Notes under the pieces: model-generated
Told to the model about the DNA's origin: nothing
Databases searched by the model: none
The model's input: the letters and a program-made list of their open reading frames with translations, nothing else
Shown: positions 43,835 to 53,500 of the stretch, in pieces
Position numbering within the stretch: the stretch's first letter is position 1
Layout: each line of letters begins with the position of its first letter
Source of the DNA: Propionibacteriaceae bacterium
GTDB taxonomy: Bacteria; Actinomycetota; Actinomycetes; Propionibacteriales; Propionibacteriaceae
Direction of reading: 5' to 3'
DNA length: 64,000 nt
Assembly: GCA_009782915.1 (NCBI GenBank)
Contig: WRIC01000006.1
Span: forward strand, 39,821 to 103,820
Program-made: the position numbers and the translations under genes

Positions 43835-44349
43835 GGTCTCACCTTACTTGCCTGGGCTACCTGTGCCCAGCTGTTGAGCGCTGTGCCTCTCCAACAATGG
43901 CAGATAGCCAGAGCAACAGCATCAGCAGCATCAGCGGGTTTCGGCGCCGACTCCAGGTGGAGGATCCTGGAAACCATATGCCCCACCTGATTCTTGTCAG
44001 CTCTTCCCGACCCGGTAATGGCTGCCTTAACCTCCGAAGGAGTGTGTTGGACAGCTTTCAACCCCCGCCTGGCAGCAACGAGCATCGCTATTCCAGCCAC
44101 CTGGGCGGTTCCAATCACAGTCATGAGATTATGTTGAGCGAAGACACGTTCAATGGCCACCACCTCGACGCTGTATCTGTCCAACCATTGTTCTAATCCC
44201 TGCTCAATGGCGAGAAGTCGCTGTGATGTTTCCATAGTGGATGGGGTACGAATCACTCCCGCTTCAATAAGCGTGGCTCGTCCCGGAGTGCCATCGACAA
44301 CACCCAACCCGCATCGGGTCAAACCAGGGTCAACTCCAAGAACCAGCAT
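43831..44349 (-). CDS. ruvC: Holliday junction resolvase RuvC
   Basis: 172 residues. [12 protein letters not shown] (catalytic Asp7), VVAIERVF (catalytic Glu) and [15 protein letters not shown] (catalytic Asp pair) are all present. It cuts Holliday junctions in concert with RuvAB. The start ATG lies 82 bp after the yebC stop; the stop overlaps ruvA. Confidence 0.96.
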   Translation of the reverse strand: MLVLGVDPGLTRCGLGVVDGTPGRATLIEAGVIRTPSTMETSQRLLAIEQGLEQWLDRYSVEVVAIERVFAQHNLMTVIGTAQVAGIAMLVAARRGLKAVQHTPSEVKAAITGSGRADKNQVGHMVSRILHLESAPKPADAADAVALAICHCWRGTALNSWAQVAQASKVRP

Positions 44350-44430
44350 CGTACCTCCGCGGAACGTCTGTTCGAAGATTACCCGACGCTCTGCTTATCA
44401 CACTGGAGATACACGCGACACTGAAGAGAT

Positions 44431-45198
44431 TCATTCCTCTTCGTCGAGTTGAATGTCGTCAGAGACCTCTTCATTGGAATAAACATCCTGCACATCATCG
44501 CAATCGTCGAGGGCATCGAGTAGCTTGGCGAGTTTGGTTGCTGTCTCCACATCGTTGATGGGTGCGGTAAACGAGGGTTGGAAGGTGATGTCAGCTGATT
44601 CATAATCGTATCCAGCTGTTTGCACTGCAGTGCGTACTTGAACTAACTGATTAGGGTCACAGATGATCTCGAAGGTTTCCCCTTCGTCGTTGATCTCTTC
44701 GGGGTCATGGTCCAAGGTGGCTTCCATCAGCTCCAGGTCACTCAGTTCCTGCCCATCTTGGGTTTTGGACACGGTCACAATCCCCTTGCGGGAGAAAACC
44801 CTCGCTACGGACCCCACATCAGCCATGGTTCCACCGTTTCGTGACACAGCCACGCGTACGTCTGTGGCTGAGCGGTTGCGATTATCGGTCAAGCATTCGA
44901 TGAGAATAGCTACACCAGCTGGGCCATAGGCTTCATAGGTGATGTTGATCCAGTCAGCTCCCCCAGATTCTGCCCCTGAACCTCGCTTGACTGCGCGCTC
45001 AATATTGTCTGCAGGGACAGAGGTTTTCTTGGCCTTCTGAATAGCGTCATAAAGGGTTGGATTGCCCGCGGGGTCTCCCCCACCGATCTTGGCTGCCACC
45101 TCAATGTTTTTAATCAGTTTGGCAAACAGCTTGCCCCGCTTAGCATCAATAGCTGCCTTCTTGTGCTTGGTTGTTGCCCACTTGGAATGACCACTCAT
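44431..45198 (-). CDS. yebC: YebC/PmpR/TACO1 family protein
   Basis: 255 residues. [36 protein letters not shown] and [21 protein letters not shown] (read in pieces here) are the family's opening blocks; [10 protein letters not shown] occurs in the middle. Members have been described as transcription regulators and, more recently, as ribosome-associated factors; the molecular role here is not certain. The acidic C-terminal tail (DDIQLDEEE) is slightly longer than usual. It is first in the ruvCAB-sec-apt-rel group, as in many actinobacteria. Confidence 0.93.
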   Translation of the reverse strand: MSGHSKWATTKHKKAAIDAKRGKLFAKLIKNIEVAAKIGGGDPAGNPTLYDAIQKAKKTSVPADNIERAVKRGSGAESGGADWINITYEAYGPAGVAILIECLTDNRNRSATDVRVAVSRNGGTMADVGSVARVFSRKGIVTVSKTQDGQELSDLELMEATLDHDPEEINDEGETFEIICDPNQLVQVRTAVQTAGYDYESADITFQPSFTAPINDVETATKLAKLLDALDDCDDVQDVYSNEEVSDDIQLDEEE

Positions 45199-45295
45199 CG
45201 TTGACCCTCAATCTTTTTGTGTTGACCACATTCTACAAAACTCTGGCCACGTTGCAGTGAATTGCCCTGGTTGACTTCAGTATCCGCGAGTCAAA

Positions 45296-45368
45296 GTGCC
45301 TGTAGCTTCATGGATAGAGCATCTGACTACGACTCAGAAGGTTGGGGGTTCGACTCCCACCAGGCACG
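45296..45368 (+). tRNA. tRNA-Arg (anticodon ACG)
   Basis: 73 nt without CCA. Acceptor GTGCCTG pairs fully with CAGGCAC; anticodon stem TCTGA/TCAGA encloses CTACGAC with anticodon ACG; T-arm GGGGG-TTCGACT-CCCAC. The discriminator is G. The A34 would be edited to inosine by TadA to read CGU, CGC and CGA. A palindromic repeat cluster begins about 10 bp downstream. Confidence 0.95.
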
Positions 45369-45378
45369 AAGACCAGGG

Positions 45379-45596
45379 CAACTCAATCCCGTCATTCCGT
45401 GCGAAGTCGCGGAATCCAGACCCCACAGTCGAACAACTGTGGATTCTAGACCCTGCGACTCCGCGCAGGGTGACGGTGAAAGAGGTAGCGGTGACTAAAT
45501 CGGGGCGGGGGTGGTTTTGTCACCAACTCAATCCCGTCATTCCGTGCGAAGTCGCGGAATCCAGACTCCACAGTCGAACAACTGTGGATTCATTGC
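45379..45596. repeat. palindromic repeat element, one full and one half copy
   Basis: The full copy (45391-45474) has outer arms GTCATTCCGTGCGAAGTC... and ...CGACTCCGCGCAGGGTGAC as imperfect inverted repeats, and a perfect inner hairpin CCACAGT-CGAACA-ACTGTGG (45424-45443), so the whole 84 nt can fold back. A direct copy of its left half with the same upstream CAACTCAATCCC starts at 45524 and ends at 45596. It separates tRNA-Arg from the 3' end of priA. The gap 45369-45617 holds no gene. Confidence 0.9.
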
Positions 45597-45617
45597 TTGC
45601 CCCTTCCGCATCCATGG

Positions 45618-46370
45618 CTAAGTGATGTCAACAATATCATCCCCATTGACCCACGTACGAGTAGCTTGGACGGCTTCGGGGAAGGTGAACTTACCCTCGT
45701 AGAGGGCTGTGCCGATGATGACACCCTCGACCTGGGGGGCCAGTTGGGAAAGAGCACGGATGTCGTCCAGGGAAGCGACGCCACCAGAAGCAATGATCGC
45801 AGCATCGGTACGGGTACACACCTGACTCAGCAAGTCGACATTGGCGCCTGTGAGGGTTCCATCGCTTTCGGTGTCGGTCACCACGATTCTGCGGCACTCG
45901 ACCTTGTTGAGCCACTGCACCATCGACCACAGGTCACCTTCAGTGGCAGTCCATCCACGGGTGGCGAGTCTGTCACCTCGTACGTCCACGGCAACAGCGA
46001 CCTGCTCAGGGAAAGCTGCGATCGCTTCGGCACACCAGTTGGGGTTCTCCACAGCGGCAGTTCCGATGTTGATCCGCTCGCAACCAGTGGACAGAGCCCT
46101 ATCCAGGGTCTCATCATCGCGGATGCCACCAGTCAACTCGACCAACAAACCAGAATCCGCGACGATCTCAGTGATGTGATCGGCATTGGAGCCACGCCCG
46201 AAAGCAGCATCCAGATCGACCAGGTGAAGCCACTGCGCTCCCTCATCCTTCCAGCGCTGAGCCATCTCCATGGGTTCGCCAAAAACCTTCTGTGAGCTCG
46301 AAACACCCTGATAGAGTTGCACGGCTTTGCCGTACTGGATATCTACAGCGGGGAAGATAGTGAAACTCAT
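45618..46370 (-). CDS. priA: phosphoribosyl isomerase A (HisA/TrpF-type)
   Basis: 250 residues from the ATG at 46370, ATGA overlap with hisH. The (beta-alpha)8 barrel has catalytic Asp10 (FPAVDI) and Asp170 (TDTESDGTL), phosphate sites ELTGGIR and ASGGVAS, and HLVDLDAAFGRGSN, diagnostic of actinobacterial PriA. The loop GDRLATRGW keeps Arg138 and Trp140, matching the Arg143/Trp145 that let PriA act on both histidine and tryptophan intermediates. At position 18 Gln replaces the Arg (Arg19 of mycobacterial PriA, in the VRLVQG block) that is also usual in HisA. It catalyses ProFAR isomerisation and perhaps PRA isomerisation. No hisF follows it. Confidence 0.93.
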   Translation of the reverse strand: MSFTIFPAVDIQYGKAVQLYQGVSSSQKVFGEPMEMAQRWKDEGAQWLHLVDLDAAFGRGSNADHITEIVADSGLLVELTGGIRDDETLDRALSTGCERINIGTAAVENPNWCAEAIAAFPEQVAVAVDVRGDRLATRGWTATEGDLWSMVQWLNKVECRRIVVTDTESDGTLTGANVDLLSQVCTRTDAAIIASGGVASLDDIRALSQLAPQVEGVIIGTALYEGKFTFPEAVQATRTWVNGDDIVDIT

Positions 46371-46987
46371 ACAACCTCCACGGAATTCACCCAAGCTTGG
46401 AGAAGCTCCAATCCTGAACTACCAGACTTTTCTGGGTGAAATTGGGTGGACAGGATAGCGCCATACTCAACTGCTGCCAGAATCCTCACTCCCCCATGGT
46501 CTGTCCACAGCGCCACCGCGGAATCCGGCAAACCAGCGCTATCCAAGACACCATAGGAATGGACGAAATAGAACCTTTTCGAAGCTGGAAAGTACCGTGA
46601 GCGATGATCAGCGTGAACCTGGTTCCACCCCATGTGGGGAAGCCTCTCCGCGGGAATCTTCTCCACCTTGGGTGAATATATCCCTACACCTGCCCGTGAT
46701 ATCCCATGCTCGATTCCCTCAGTAAACAGAACCTGGTGACCAACACAGATACCAAGGATCGCTCGACCAGCCTGGGCGCGTTGTTGAATAATCTCCACAC
46801 CACCTGCCTGGACCAATTGATCCATGCACGCAGCGAAAGCACCCACTCCAGGGACCACAAGACCATCTGCCTCCAAGGCTTCGTCGCACGACGATGAAAC
46901 CTGAACCTTGGCTCCACAGGACTCCAGTGCTTTAACCACCGAATGAAGATTGCCTGAACCGTAGTCAAAGACCACCACTGAACTCAC
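46367..46987 (-). CDS. hisH: imidazole glycerol phosphate synthase, glutaminase subunit
   Basis: 206 residues. The class I glutamine amidotransferase triad is present: nucleophile Cys81 in [12 protein letters not shown], and His-Glu in [17 protein letters not shown] is the N-terminal HisH signature. It supplies ammonia to HisF. ATGA overlaps join it to hisB and priA. HisF, its obligatory partner, is not encoded in this window. Confidence 0.95.
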   Translation of the reverse strand: MSSVVVFDYGSGNLHSVVKALESCGAKVQVSSSCDEALEADGLVVPGVGAFAACMDQLVQAGGVEIIQQRAQAGRAILGICVGHQVLFTEGIEHGISRAGVGIYSPKVEKIPAERLPHMGWNQVHADHRSRYFPASKRFYFVHSYGVLDSAGLPDSAVALWTDHGGVRILAAVEYGAILSTQFHPEKSGSSGLELLQAWVNSVEVV

Positions 46988-47592
46988 AGGGCGCCCTTCG
47001 TGGACGGGATCGTGGTCACGCGTGGGTCGAGTTCAACCCCAGCGCGCAAAGCCCGAGCAAGAGCCTTATATTGCGCCTCAACAATGTGGTGAGGATCACG
47101 TCCAGCCAGAACTGTGAGATGGATACACATCATGGCATTGGTCGCCAGTGTTTCCACGACATGTTGGGTCATGGACCCGACATAGGCCACTCCCGATCCA
47201 CCGATGCGAGCATAGGTGTGTCCCTCGGGTTCCCCGGTACAACTGGCATATGCGCGTCCTGACACATCAACGACACACTGCGCGAGGGCCTCATCGAGGG
47301 GAACCATGGCATCACCGAAACGAGAAATACCCTTCTTGTCTCCTAGAGCAATCTTGAGGGCCTCGCCCACAGCGATGGCGGTATCCTCCACAACGTGGTG
47401 GGCATCGATATGGATGTCCCCCGTGGCTTGAATGTCCATGTCGATCAGCGAATGCTTCGACAACGCAGTGAGCATATGATCATAGAAACCCACCGAGGTT
47501 GAGATCGAGGAAAGACCTTGCCCATCAAGATCAAGGGAAACCTTGACCGAGGATTCCTTCGTTGTTCTCTCAACACTCGCCGTGCGACTCAT
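46984..47592 (-). CDS. hisB: imidazoleglycerol-phosphate dehydratase
   Basis: 202 residues, the monofunctional form without a phosphatase domain. The metal motifs are [17 protein letters not shown] (residues 60-76 region) and the C-terminal [16 protein letters not shown]. The N-terminus [12 protein letters not shown] and [16 protein letters not shown] match the family. Mn-dependent dehydration of imidazole glycerol phosphate is the sixth step of histidine synthesis. Overlaps hisC and hisH by ATGA. Confidence 0.95.
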   Translation of the reverse strand: MSRTASVERTTKESSVKVSLDLDGQGLSSISTSVGFYDHMLTALSKHSLIDMDIQATGDIHIDAHHVVEDTAIAVGEALKIALGDKKGISRFGDAMVPLDEALAQCVVDVSGRAYASCTGEPEGHTYARIGGSGVAYVGSMTQHVVETLATNAMMCIHLTVLAGRDPHHIVEAQYKALARALRAGVELDPRVTTIPSTKGAL

Positions 47593-48677
47593 GAACTGGT
47601 CCTTTCCTCAGCTAACACATCCTCCAGCGCCGAAAAGAAGATTTCCATCTCCTCATCAGTTCCTATACAGGTACGCAGGTAGTTGCCCACACCAGTGTCG
47701 CGTACTAACACCCCACGGTCAACCAAGGACCCCCAGGTGTCGTGTGGGTGATCAAAGGGGCCAAAGAGAAAAAAGTTCGTATCAGAGTCCACAACGGTGA
47801 GCCCCATCGTCCTCAATTTCTTCGTGGCCTGGTCTCTCACGAAAATGATGTGATCGACCTGACTGAGCATTTCATCACGATAGTCAAGGGCCACACCAGC
47901 AACCGCCTGGGTGATAGCACTGAGATGATAGGGCAAGCGAACAATGCGCAGTGCATCAATCACCTGGGGCGAAGCGGCAGCATATCCAAGACGGCCCCCA
48001 GCAAAAGCAAACGCCTTACTCATCGTTCGGACAACTAACAGGTTGGGATAGTCAGCGAGCAGACCCACCACACTAGGCCGAGAAGAGAACTCCTGGTAGG
48101 CCTCATCAACCACCACTATCCCTGGAGCCACCTCCAAGATTCTGGTGAGTACGTCGCGCTCCAGGCTGATTCCTGTGGGATTATCGGGGCTGGCAATCGC
48201 CACGACCTGTGGTTGATGCACTGTGATGGCCTCCAGCGCTATCTCAGCAGTCACATGATAGTCAGGGGTTTTCTCCGCTGACACAAAAGTGGTGAAAGTG
48301 TTACGGGCATACTCCTGGTACATCGAGTAACTGGGGGTGAAGGTGAGCATAGAGTGCCCGGGCCCACCAAAGGCGGACAGTATCTGTGTCCATATTTCGT
48401 TGGACCCATTAGCCGCCCACACACGATCGGCTGTCAAGCTGTGGCCCAGATACTGAGCTAATTTGGTTCTCAGAACTGTGGCCTCGCGGTCAGGGTAGCG
48501 ATTGATGTCAATAGTGACCTGGCTGACAGCCTGCGTGATGGATGAGCGGACTGCTTCAGACGGTGGGTAGGGGTTCTCATTGACATTGAGCCGAACAGGC
48601 ACATCCAGTTGGGGTGCGCCATATGGATGGGCGTCGCGTAATTCCTCTCTGATTGGCAGCGACCCCCACTCAGCCAT
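47589..48677 (-). CDS. hisC: histidinol-phosphate aminotransferase
   Basis: 362 residues, fold-type I PLP enzyme. [12 protein letters not shown] opens the active site, ASPDNPTGI and [11 protein letters not shown] contact the cofactor, and Lys221 in [16 protein letters not shown] is the Schiff-base lysine. [10 protein letters not shown] ends the family pattern. It transaminates imidazole acetol phosphate. The ATG at 48677 overlaps the hisD stop by 8 bp (ATGGCTGA). Confidence 0.95.
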   Translation of the reverse strand: MAEWGSLPIREELRDAHPYGAPQLDVPVRLNVNENPYPPSEAVRSSITQAVSQVTIDINRYPDREATVLRTKLAQYLGHSLTADRVWAANGSNEIWTQILSAFGGPGHSMLTFTPSYSMYQEYARNTFTTFVSAEKTPDYHVTAEIALEAITVHQPQVVAIASPDNPTGISLERDVLTRILEVAPGIVVVDEAYQEFSSRPSVVGLLADYPNLLVVRTMSKAFAFAGGRLGYAAASPQVIDALRIVRLPYHLSAITQAVAGVALDYRDEMLSQVDHIIFVRDQATKKLRTMGLTVVDSDTNFFLFGPFDHPHDTWGSLVDRGVLVRDTGVGNYLRTCIGTDEEMEIFFSALEDVLAEERTSS

Positions 48678-49965
48678 TGTCCCTCCTGACCGTGATGGCC
48701 TGGGCGTGTCCGGGAAGATCCTCGGCTAAGGCAAAAGATTCAACACCGGAGGATATCTCAGCTAACCCCTGCTGAGAATAGTTGATGACATGCACGGTCT
48801 TATAGAAGGCACGCGCGGTCAGTCCCGAAGAATGGCTTGCTGTTCCCGATGTGGGCAGAACATGGGTCGACCCTGCCGAATAGTCCCCGAGTGAAACCGG
48901 CGAATAGTCCCCCACGAAGATCGCTCCAGCATTGGTGATTCTCTCGGCCACATCACTGGGGTTGGCTGTGTGAATTTCCAAGTGTTCAGCTCCATAAGCA
49001 TTGACCACATCTATCCCCTGATCCAGGTCTCGTACGATCATGATCGCTGACTGGGGCCCTGCTAAAGCAGTGGTTATCCTGTCACGATGGCGGGTTTCGC
49101 TCACCATGGCAGACAATTCCTGCTCAACCCTCTCTACCAACTCCTCGCTGGTGGTGACCAGGACTGATCCTGCTTGTTCATCATGTTCTGCTTGGCTGAG
49201 CAGGTCAGCTGCCACGAATCGGGGTACGGCAGTCTCATCAGCAAGGATGCCTATCTCTGTTGGGCCTGCTTCTGAATCAATGCCCACGATCCCTTTGAGA
49301 AGTCGTTTCGCTGCCACCACATAGATATTTCCTGGACCGGTGATCATATCGACTTTGTCGCACAGTCCCTCCACACCATAGGCAAACATGGCAATGGCTT
49401 GAGCTCCACCCACCGCATAGATTTCGTCAACACCGAGAAGATGACACAGTGCCAGAATCGTGGGATGCGGAAGACCATCTGGTCCTGGTGGTGTGGCAAT
49501 AGCTAGTGATGGTACGCGTGCAGCTTGGGCTGGAATAACATTCATCAACACCGATGAAGCCAAGGGTGCCAGTCCCCCAGGGACATAGAGTCCGACACGA
49601 TTGACAGGAATAGATTTGATCGTGACCTCACCACCACCGGCAAAGGTGACTGTTTTCTTATCGGGTAGAGCCTCGTGCTCACAGACCTCACGACGGCGCG
49701 AAATAGCAAGGTCCATTGCCTGGCGCAGTTGCGGGTCAAGTTGCTCGGCGTATTGCTGAGCGATGGCAGGATCGACACGAAGCTGATCAGGAACGACTCC
49801 ATCAAATTGCTGGGAGTATTTCAAAATCGCCTCGGCTCCTTGGGTGCGTACGGCTTCGCAGATCGGTTCAACTGCTTGAGTGGCTTGAGAAACATCAAAG
49901 ACTCCCCGAGGCAGAATCTCGGTGTAGTCGCTCATCGACAGGTTTCGGCAATCAATTATTCTCAC
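48670..49965 (-). CDS. hisD: histidinol dehydrogenase
   Basis: 431 residues starting with GTG at 49965, which keeps the usual short RIIDCRN strand; an ATG ten codons later is an alternative. GPGNIYVVAAKRLL then DSEAGPTEIGILAD, and the catalytic Glu-His-Asp of SQAEHDEQAG are HisD signatures. It oxidises histidinol to histidine with NAD+ and zinc. It follows the dnaE-linked membrane protein by 4 bp. Confidence 0.95.
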   Translation of the reverse strand: MRIIDCRNLSMSDYTEILPRGVFDVSQATQAVEPICEAVRTQGAEAILKYSQQFDGVVPDQLRVDPAIAQQYAEQLDPQLRQAMDLAISRRREVCEHEALPDKKTVTFAGGGEVTIKSIPVNRVGLYVPGGLAPLASSVLMNVIPAQAARVPSLAIATPPGPDGLPHPTILALCHLLGVDEIYAVGGAQAIAMFAYGVEGLCDKVDMITGPGNIYVVAAKRLLKGIVGIDSEAGPTEIGILADETAVPRFVAADLLSQAEHDEQAGSVLVTTSEELVERVEQELSAMVSETRHRDRITTALAGPQSAIMIVRDLDQGIDVVNAYGAEHLEIHTANPSDVAERITNAGAIFVGDYSPVSLGDYSAGSTHVLPTSGTASHSSGLTARAFYKTVHVINYSQQGLAEISSGVESFALAEDLPGHAQAITVRRDNG

Positions 49966-49969
49966 TGGA

Positions 49970-50530
49970 TTATTCTACCGATTCCTCTTCTACGGGCGCG
50001 CTCGACTCATCAGCTGGTTCGTGGGAAACCCATTTCTCGCTTTGGATGAGTGAACCAATCAGGACCGGAACGACCGCTACCCCAACCCACAGTGTCAGGG
50101 GAACCCAGGTGCCCGCAGCGAAGTCAACAAGGACTTCGTCTCCTGGTGTTGCTTGTGCAATTCTTTGATCGAAGTCCTTGGGCCCTATTAACGCACCAGT
50201 GAGAAGTGCGAGGATTCCAGCGAAGAGTCCACCGAATCCTGCCAGCAAGGTCACCACCCAGTCGAGGGATTTCAACAGAACCCACCCGATCGTACCAATG
50301 AGGAGACCAGCAATCATTCCCACAAAGCAGAAAACAACATCCGTCGCAGCCAATTGGGCGAGACCCGACTCAGGAATATGGGCTCGAAAACCCTCCCCAA
50401 TATGGTACGCAGGCAGGGTCACGATCCGATTCCAGATAATGCCAGAGGCGATCCCAACGGTGATGATAGCCAGTGCATAAATCACCAACCATGACTGGTG
50501 GCGTTTCAATTGGCTCGAAAAATCTATCAT
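49970..50530 (-). CDS. predicted four-helix membrane protein, unknown function
   Basis: 186 residues with four hydrophobic segments at about 14-34, 60-86, 91-116 and 140-163, a short external loop of about 24 residues between the third and fourth, and an acidic C-terminal tail (ESSAPVEEESVE). I do not recognise a named enzyme family; its layout recalls small DUF2567-like actinobacterial membrane proteins. It starts in an ATGA overlap with dnaE and stops 4 bp before hisD, so it is co-translated between a replication gene and histidine genes. No catalytic motif is visible. Confidence 0.75.
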   Translation of the reverse strand: MIDFSSQLKRHQSWLVIYALAIITVGIASGIIWNRIVTLPAYHIGEGFRAHIPESGLAQLAATDVVFCFVGMIAGLLIGTIGWVLLKSLDWVVTLLAGFGGLFAGILALLTGALIGPKDFDQRIAQATPGDEVLVDFAAGTWVPLTLWVGVAVVPVLIGSLIQSEKWVSHEPADESSAPVEEESVE

Positions 50531-53500
50531 TGGGGTTTCCCCACCTCCACAGCACTAGCGCCCAACAAGGCTTTCAATTCTGATATGAGCTCCATGGAGG
50601 CATCCACCGTGTCTAAGAAGCGGAAGATCTTGGTTTGATCATGGGAAATCATTTTGAACCATACAGAGGAGTTCCCGTGGTGGGTGGACAAGACTGCTTT
50701 GAGCTTCTCCATCGACGACGGTGACACCCGGTCCATGGGAAGGCATATCGTTAAGGCACTGAGGGCATCATTGTCTATCACCAGTGGTTGGACCGTGGTG
50801 ATAAAGAAATCCACCGACTCATCGGAGCGTGGGCGTACGCTGCCGACAACCTGAACTACGGTGTCGGGAACAAGTTGGACAGAGTACTCCTGGTAGGACT
50901 TCTTGAATATCTGCGCCACCAGGGAGGTATCCAGGTCCTCCAAGGTGACTTGGGCGTACAACTCACCCTTCTTGTTTTTCTTTCTCACCACGGAGGTGAT
51001 CATGGCTGCTAGCTTGACCGCCTTCTTGGGGTCGGCGAGTTCCTTGACCTGGGTGAGAGACATGTCCCGGTAGGCATGGATCACCCGATCTGCTCCATTG
51101 AGGGGATGATCCGACACATACAGACCCAGCATTTCTCGCTCATAGGCCAGTTTGGTGGACTTATCCCAATCAGGAATATCAGGGATAGGTTCGGTGAAAG
51201 CCCACTGTGTGGTCGTATCGCCTTGGAAACCGAAGAGATCATCTTGACCAAAGGCTTGGTTCCTCTTCATGTCAAGAACAGATTCCATCGCGGGTTCATA
51301 GATCTCCAACAGCGCGCGACGAGTATGACCCAGCGAGTCGAAAGCCCCAGCCAAAATGAGGGATTCCAACACTCTCTTGTTGCAGACTACAGCGGGAACA
51401 TGGTCGAGGAAATCATAGAAGTCTTTTGCTGGACCGAACTCATCGCGTGCTGAAACAATCGCTTCGACAACTCCAGCGCCCACATTTCGTACGGCCGTCA
51501 GGCCGAAACGTACGGCATTGTTGATCGGAGTGAACATGGAGTGAGACTCGTTAATATCTGGGGGGAGAACAGTGACACCCATGCGACGACTCTCCGCCAA
51601 GTAAATAGCTGAGCGATCCTTGTCATTGCGCACCGATTCGAGAACTGCAGCCATATATTCCGCGGGATAGTTCGCCTTCAGATAGGCAGTCCAATAGGAA
51701 ATGAGCCCATATCCGGCGGTGTGAGACTTATTGAACGCATATCCACCGAAGGGGGCCATCACATTCCACAACGCTTGGGCGGCTTGATTCGAGAACCCAT
51801 TGTCAGCCATGCCCTGGATGAAAGGATCCAGTTGGGCTGCAATCGCCTCCTGATTCTTTTTACCCATCGCCTGTCTCAACAGGTCAGCACCAGACATGGT
51901 GTATCCAGCGAGCTCGCGAGTGATAGCCATGAGCTGTTCCTGATAGACCAAAAGATGATAGGTGACACCGAGGATCGGTTCGAGGGCTTCCTCGAGTTCG
52001 GGATGGATCGGAGTGCACGGTTCGCGACCATTCTTTCTGTCGGCATAGTGCTGGTGAGCTTTCGCAGCCATCGGGCCTGGACGATACAGAGCCAAAACAG
52101 CAGCAATATCTTCAAAATGGGTGGGTGCCATCGATTTCAGCAGGGCCCGCATTGGTCCACTATCAAGCTGGAACACACTGAGAGTCTCCCCGCTAGCCAA
52201 CAGTTCATAGGTGGCAGGGTCGTCCAACGATAGTTCTAGAGGGTCAATATCCACACCCTGATTCTTGGAAACCAGTTCGAGGGTGTGATCAATGATGCCC
52301 AGATTCCTCAACCCGAGGATATCCATTTTCATCAAGCCCATTTTTTCGCATTGAGGGTACGAGAACCCCGTCAGGCGTACCCCATCTTCACGCATGTGCA
52401 GGGGGATGATGTCGAGCAGTGGTTCGGAACTGAGGATGACAGCTGCTGCATGAACTCCCGTACCTCGAATAAGGCCTTCAATACCTCGACCGGTGTCCAC
52501 CACCTCTCGCACTTCTGCGTCGGAGTCATAGAGGTCACGGAAATCCTGGGTCTCCGAATATCTTTCGTGAGAAGAGTCAAAAAGATCACCCAAAGAGAGG
52601 TTTTTGCCTTGCTGATCGGGTGGCATGGATTTAACTATCTTTTCCCCCAGTTGGAAGGGTTTCTCCAAGATACGCGCCGAATCTTTGACGGCATTCTTTG
52701 CCTTGATGGCATTAAAGGTGTTGACCTGCGCGGTGTATTCCTCCCCGTAGGTCGTGGACAGATAGGTGAGAATCTTGTCGCGATTGCGATCATCGACATC
52801 CAGGTCCACATCTGGTGGAGAAACACGATCAGAGTTGAGGAATCTTTCAAAAATTAGACCATGCTTGAGTGGGTCAAGCTCAGTGATTCTGGTGAGATAG
52901 GCCACCATTGATCCAGTGGCAGAACCACGCCCTGGTCCCACGCGTATCCCCGAGTCACGAGCAAACCGACAGATATCGGAGACCACAAGAAAATACGCTG
53001 AGAAACCTAGGGGTTCAATCACAGAGAGTTCTGCCTGGACTCGCTCACGTACTGCCTGAGGAACCTCGTCTCCATAGCGCAGAGTTATTCCTTCATCAAT
53101 CTTTTTCCGCAACCACGAGACTTGGGTTTCACCCTCAGGGACCACAAATTGAGGCATGCGGTCAACACTGGCGAAAACCTCCTCATAAGAGTCAACCTGT
53201 TCGGCAATATCGAGGGTTGTTGCGCAGGCCTCAGGAAGCTCATAGAACAGATCTTGCATTTCTTGGGGGGACCGCAGATAATACCCTGTACCGCTGAATC
53301 GAAATCTTTTCTCATCTGATTTTGTTCGCCCCACACCGATACACAACAAATTGTCGTGGGCATCTGCCTGGTCTGCAGTGACATAGTGGGAATCATTGGT
53401 GGCCACCAGCTTGAGACCCAGATCCTTGGCTAACTTCAGCAGATCAGCTCGCACGTTGGATTCGATCGGCAACCCATGGTCCATCAATTCCACGAAGTAA

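Noticed and set aside
45597..46295. 232-codon plus-strand frame opposite priA
   Set aside because: Covers most of priA in antisense and has no family similarity; priA is certain.
52285..52857. 190-codon plus-strand frame inside dnaE
   Set aside because: Antisense to conserved polymerase sequence; no motif or ribosome site.
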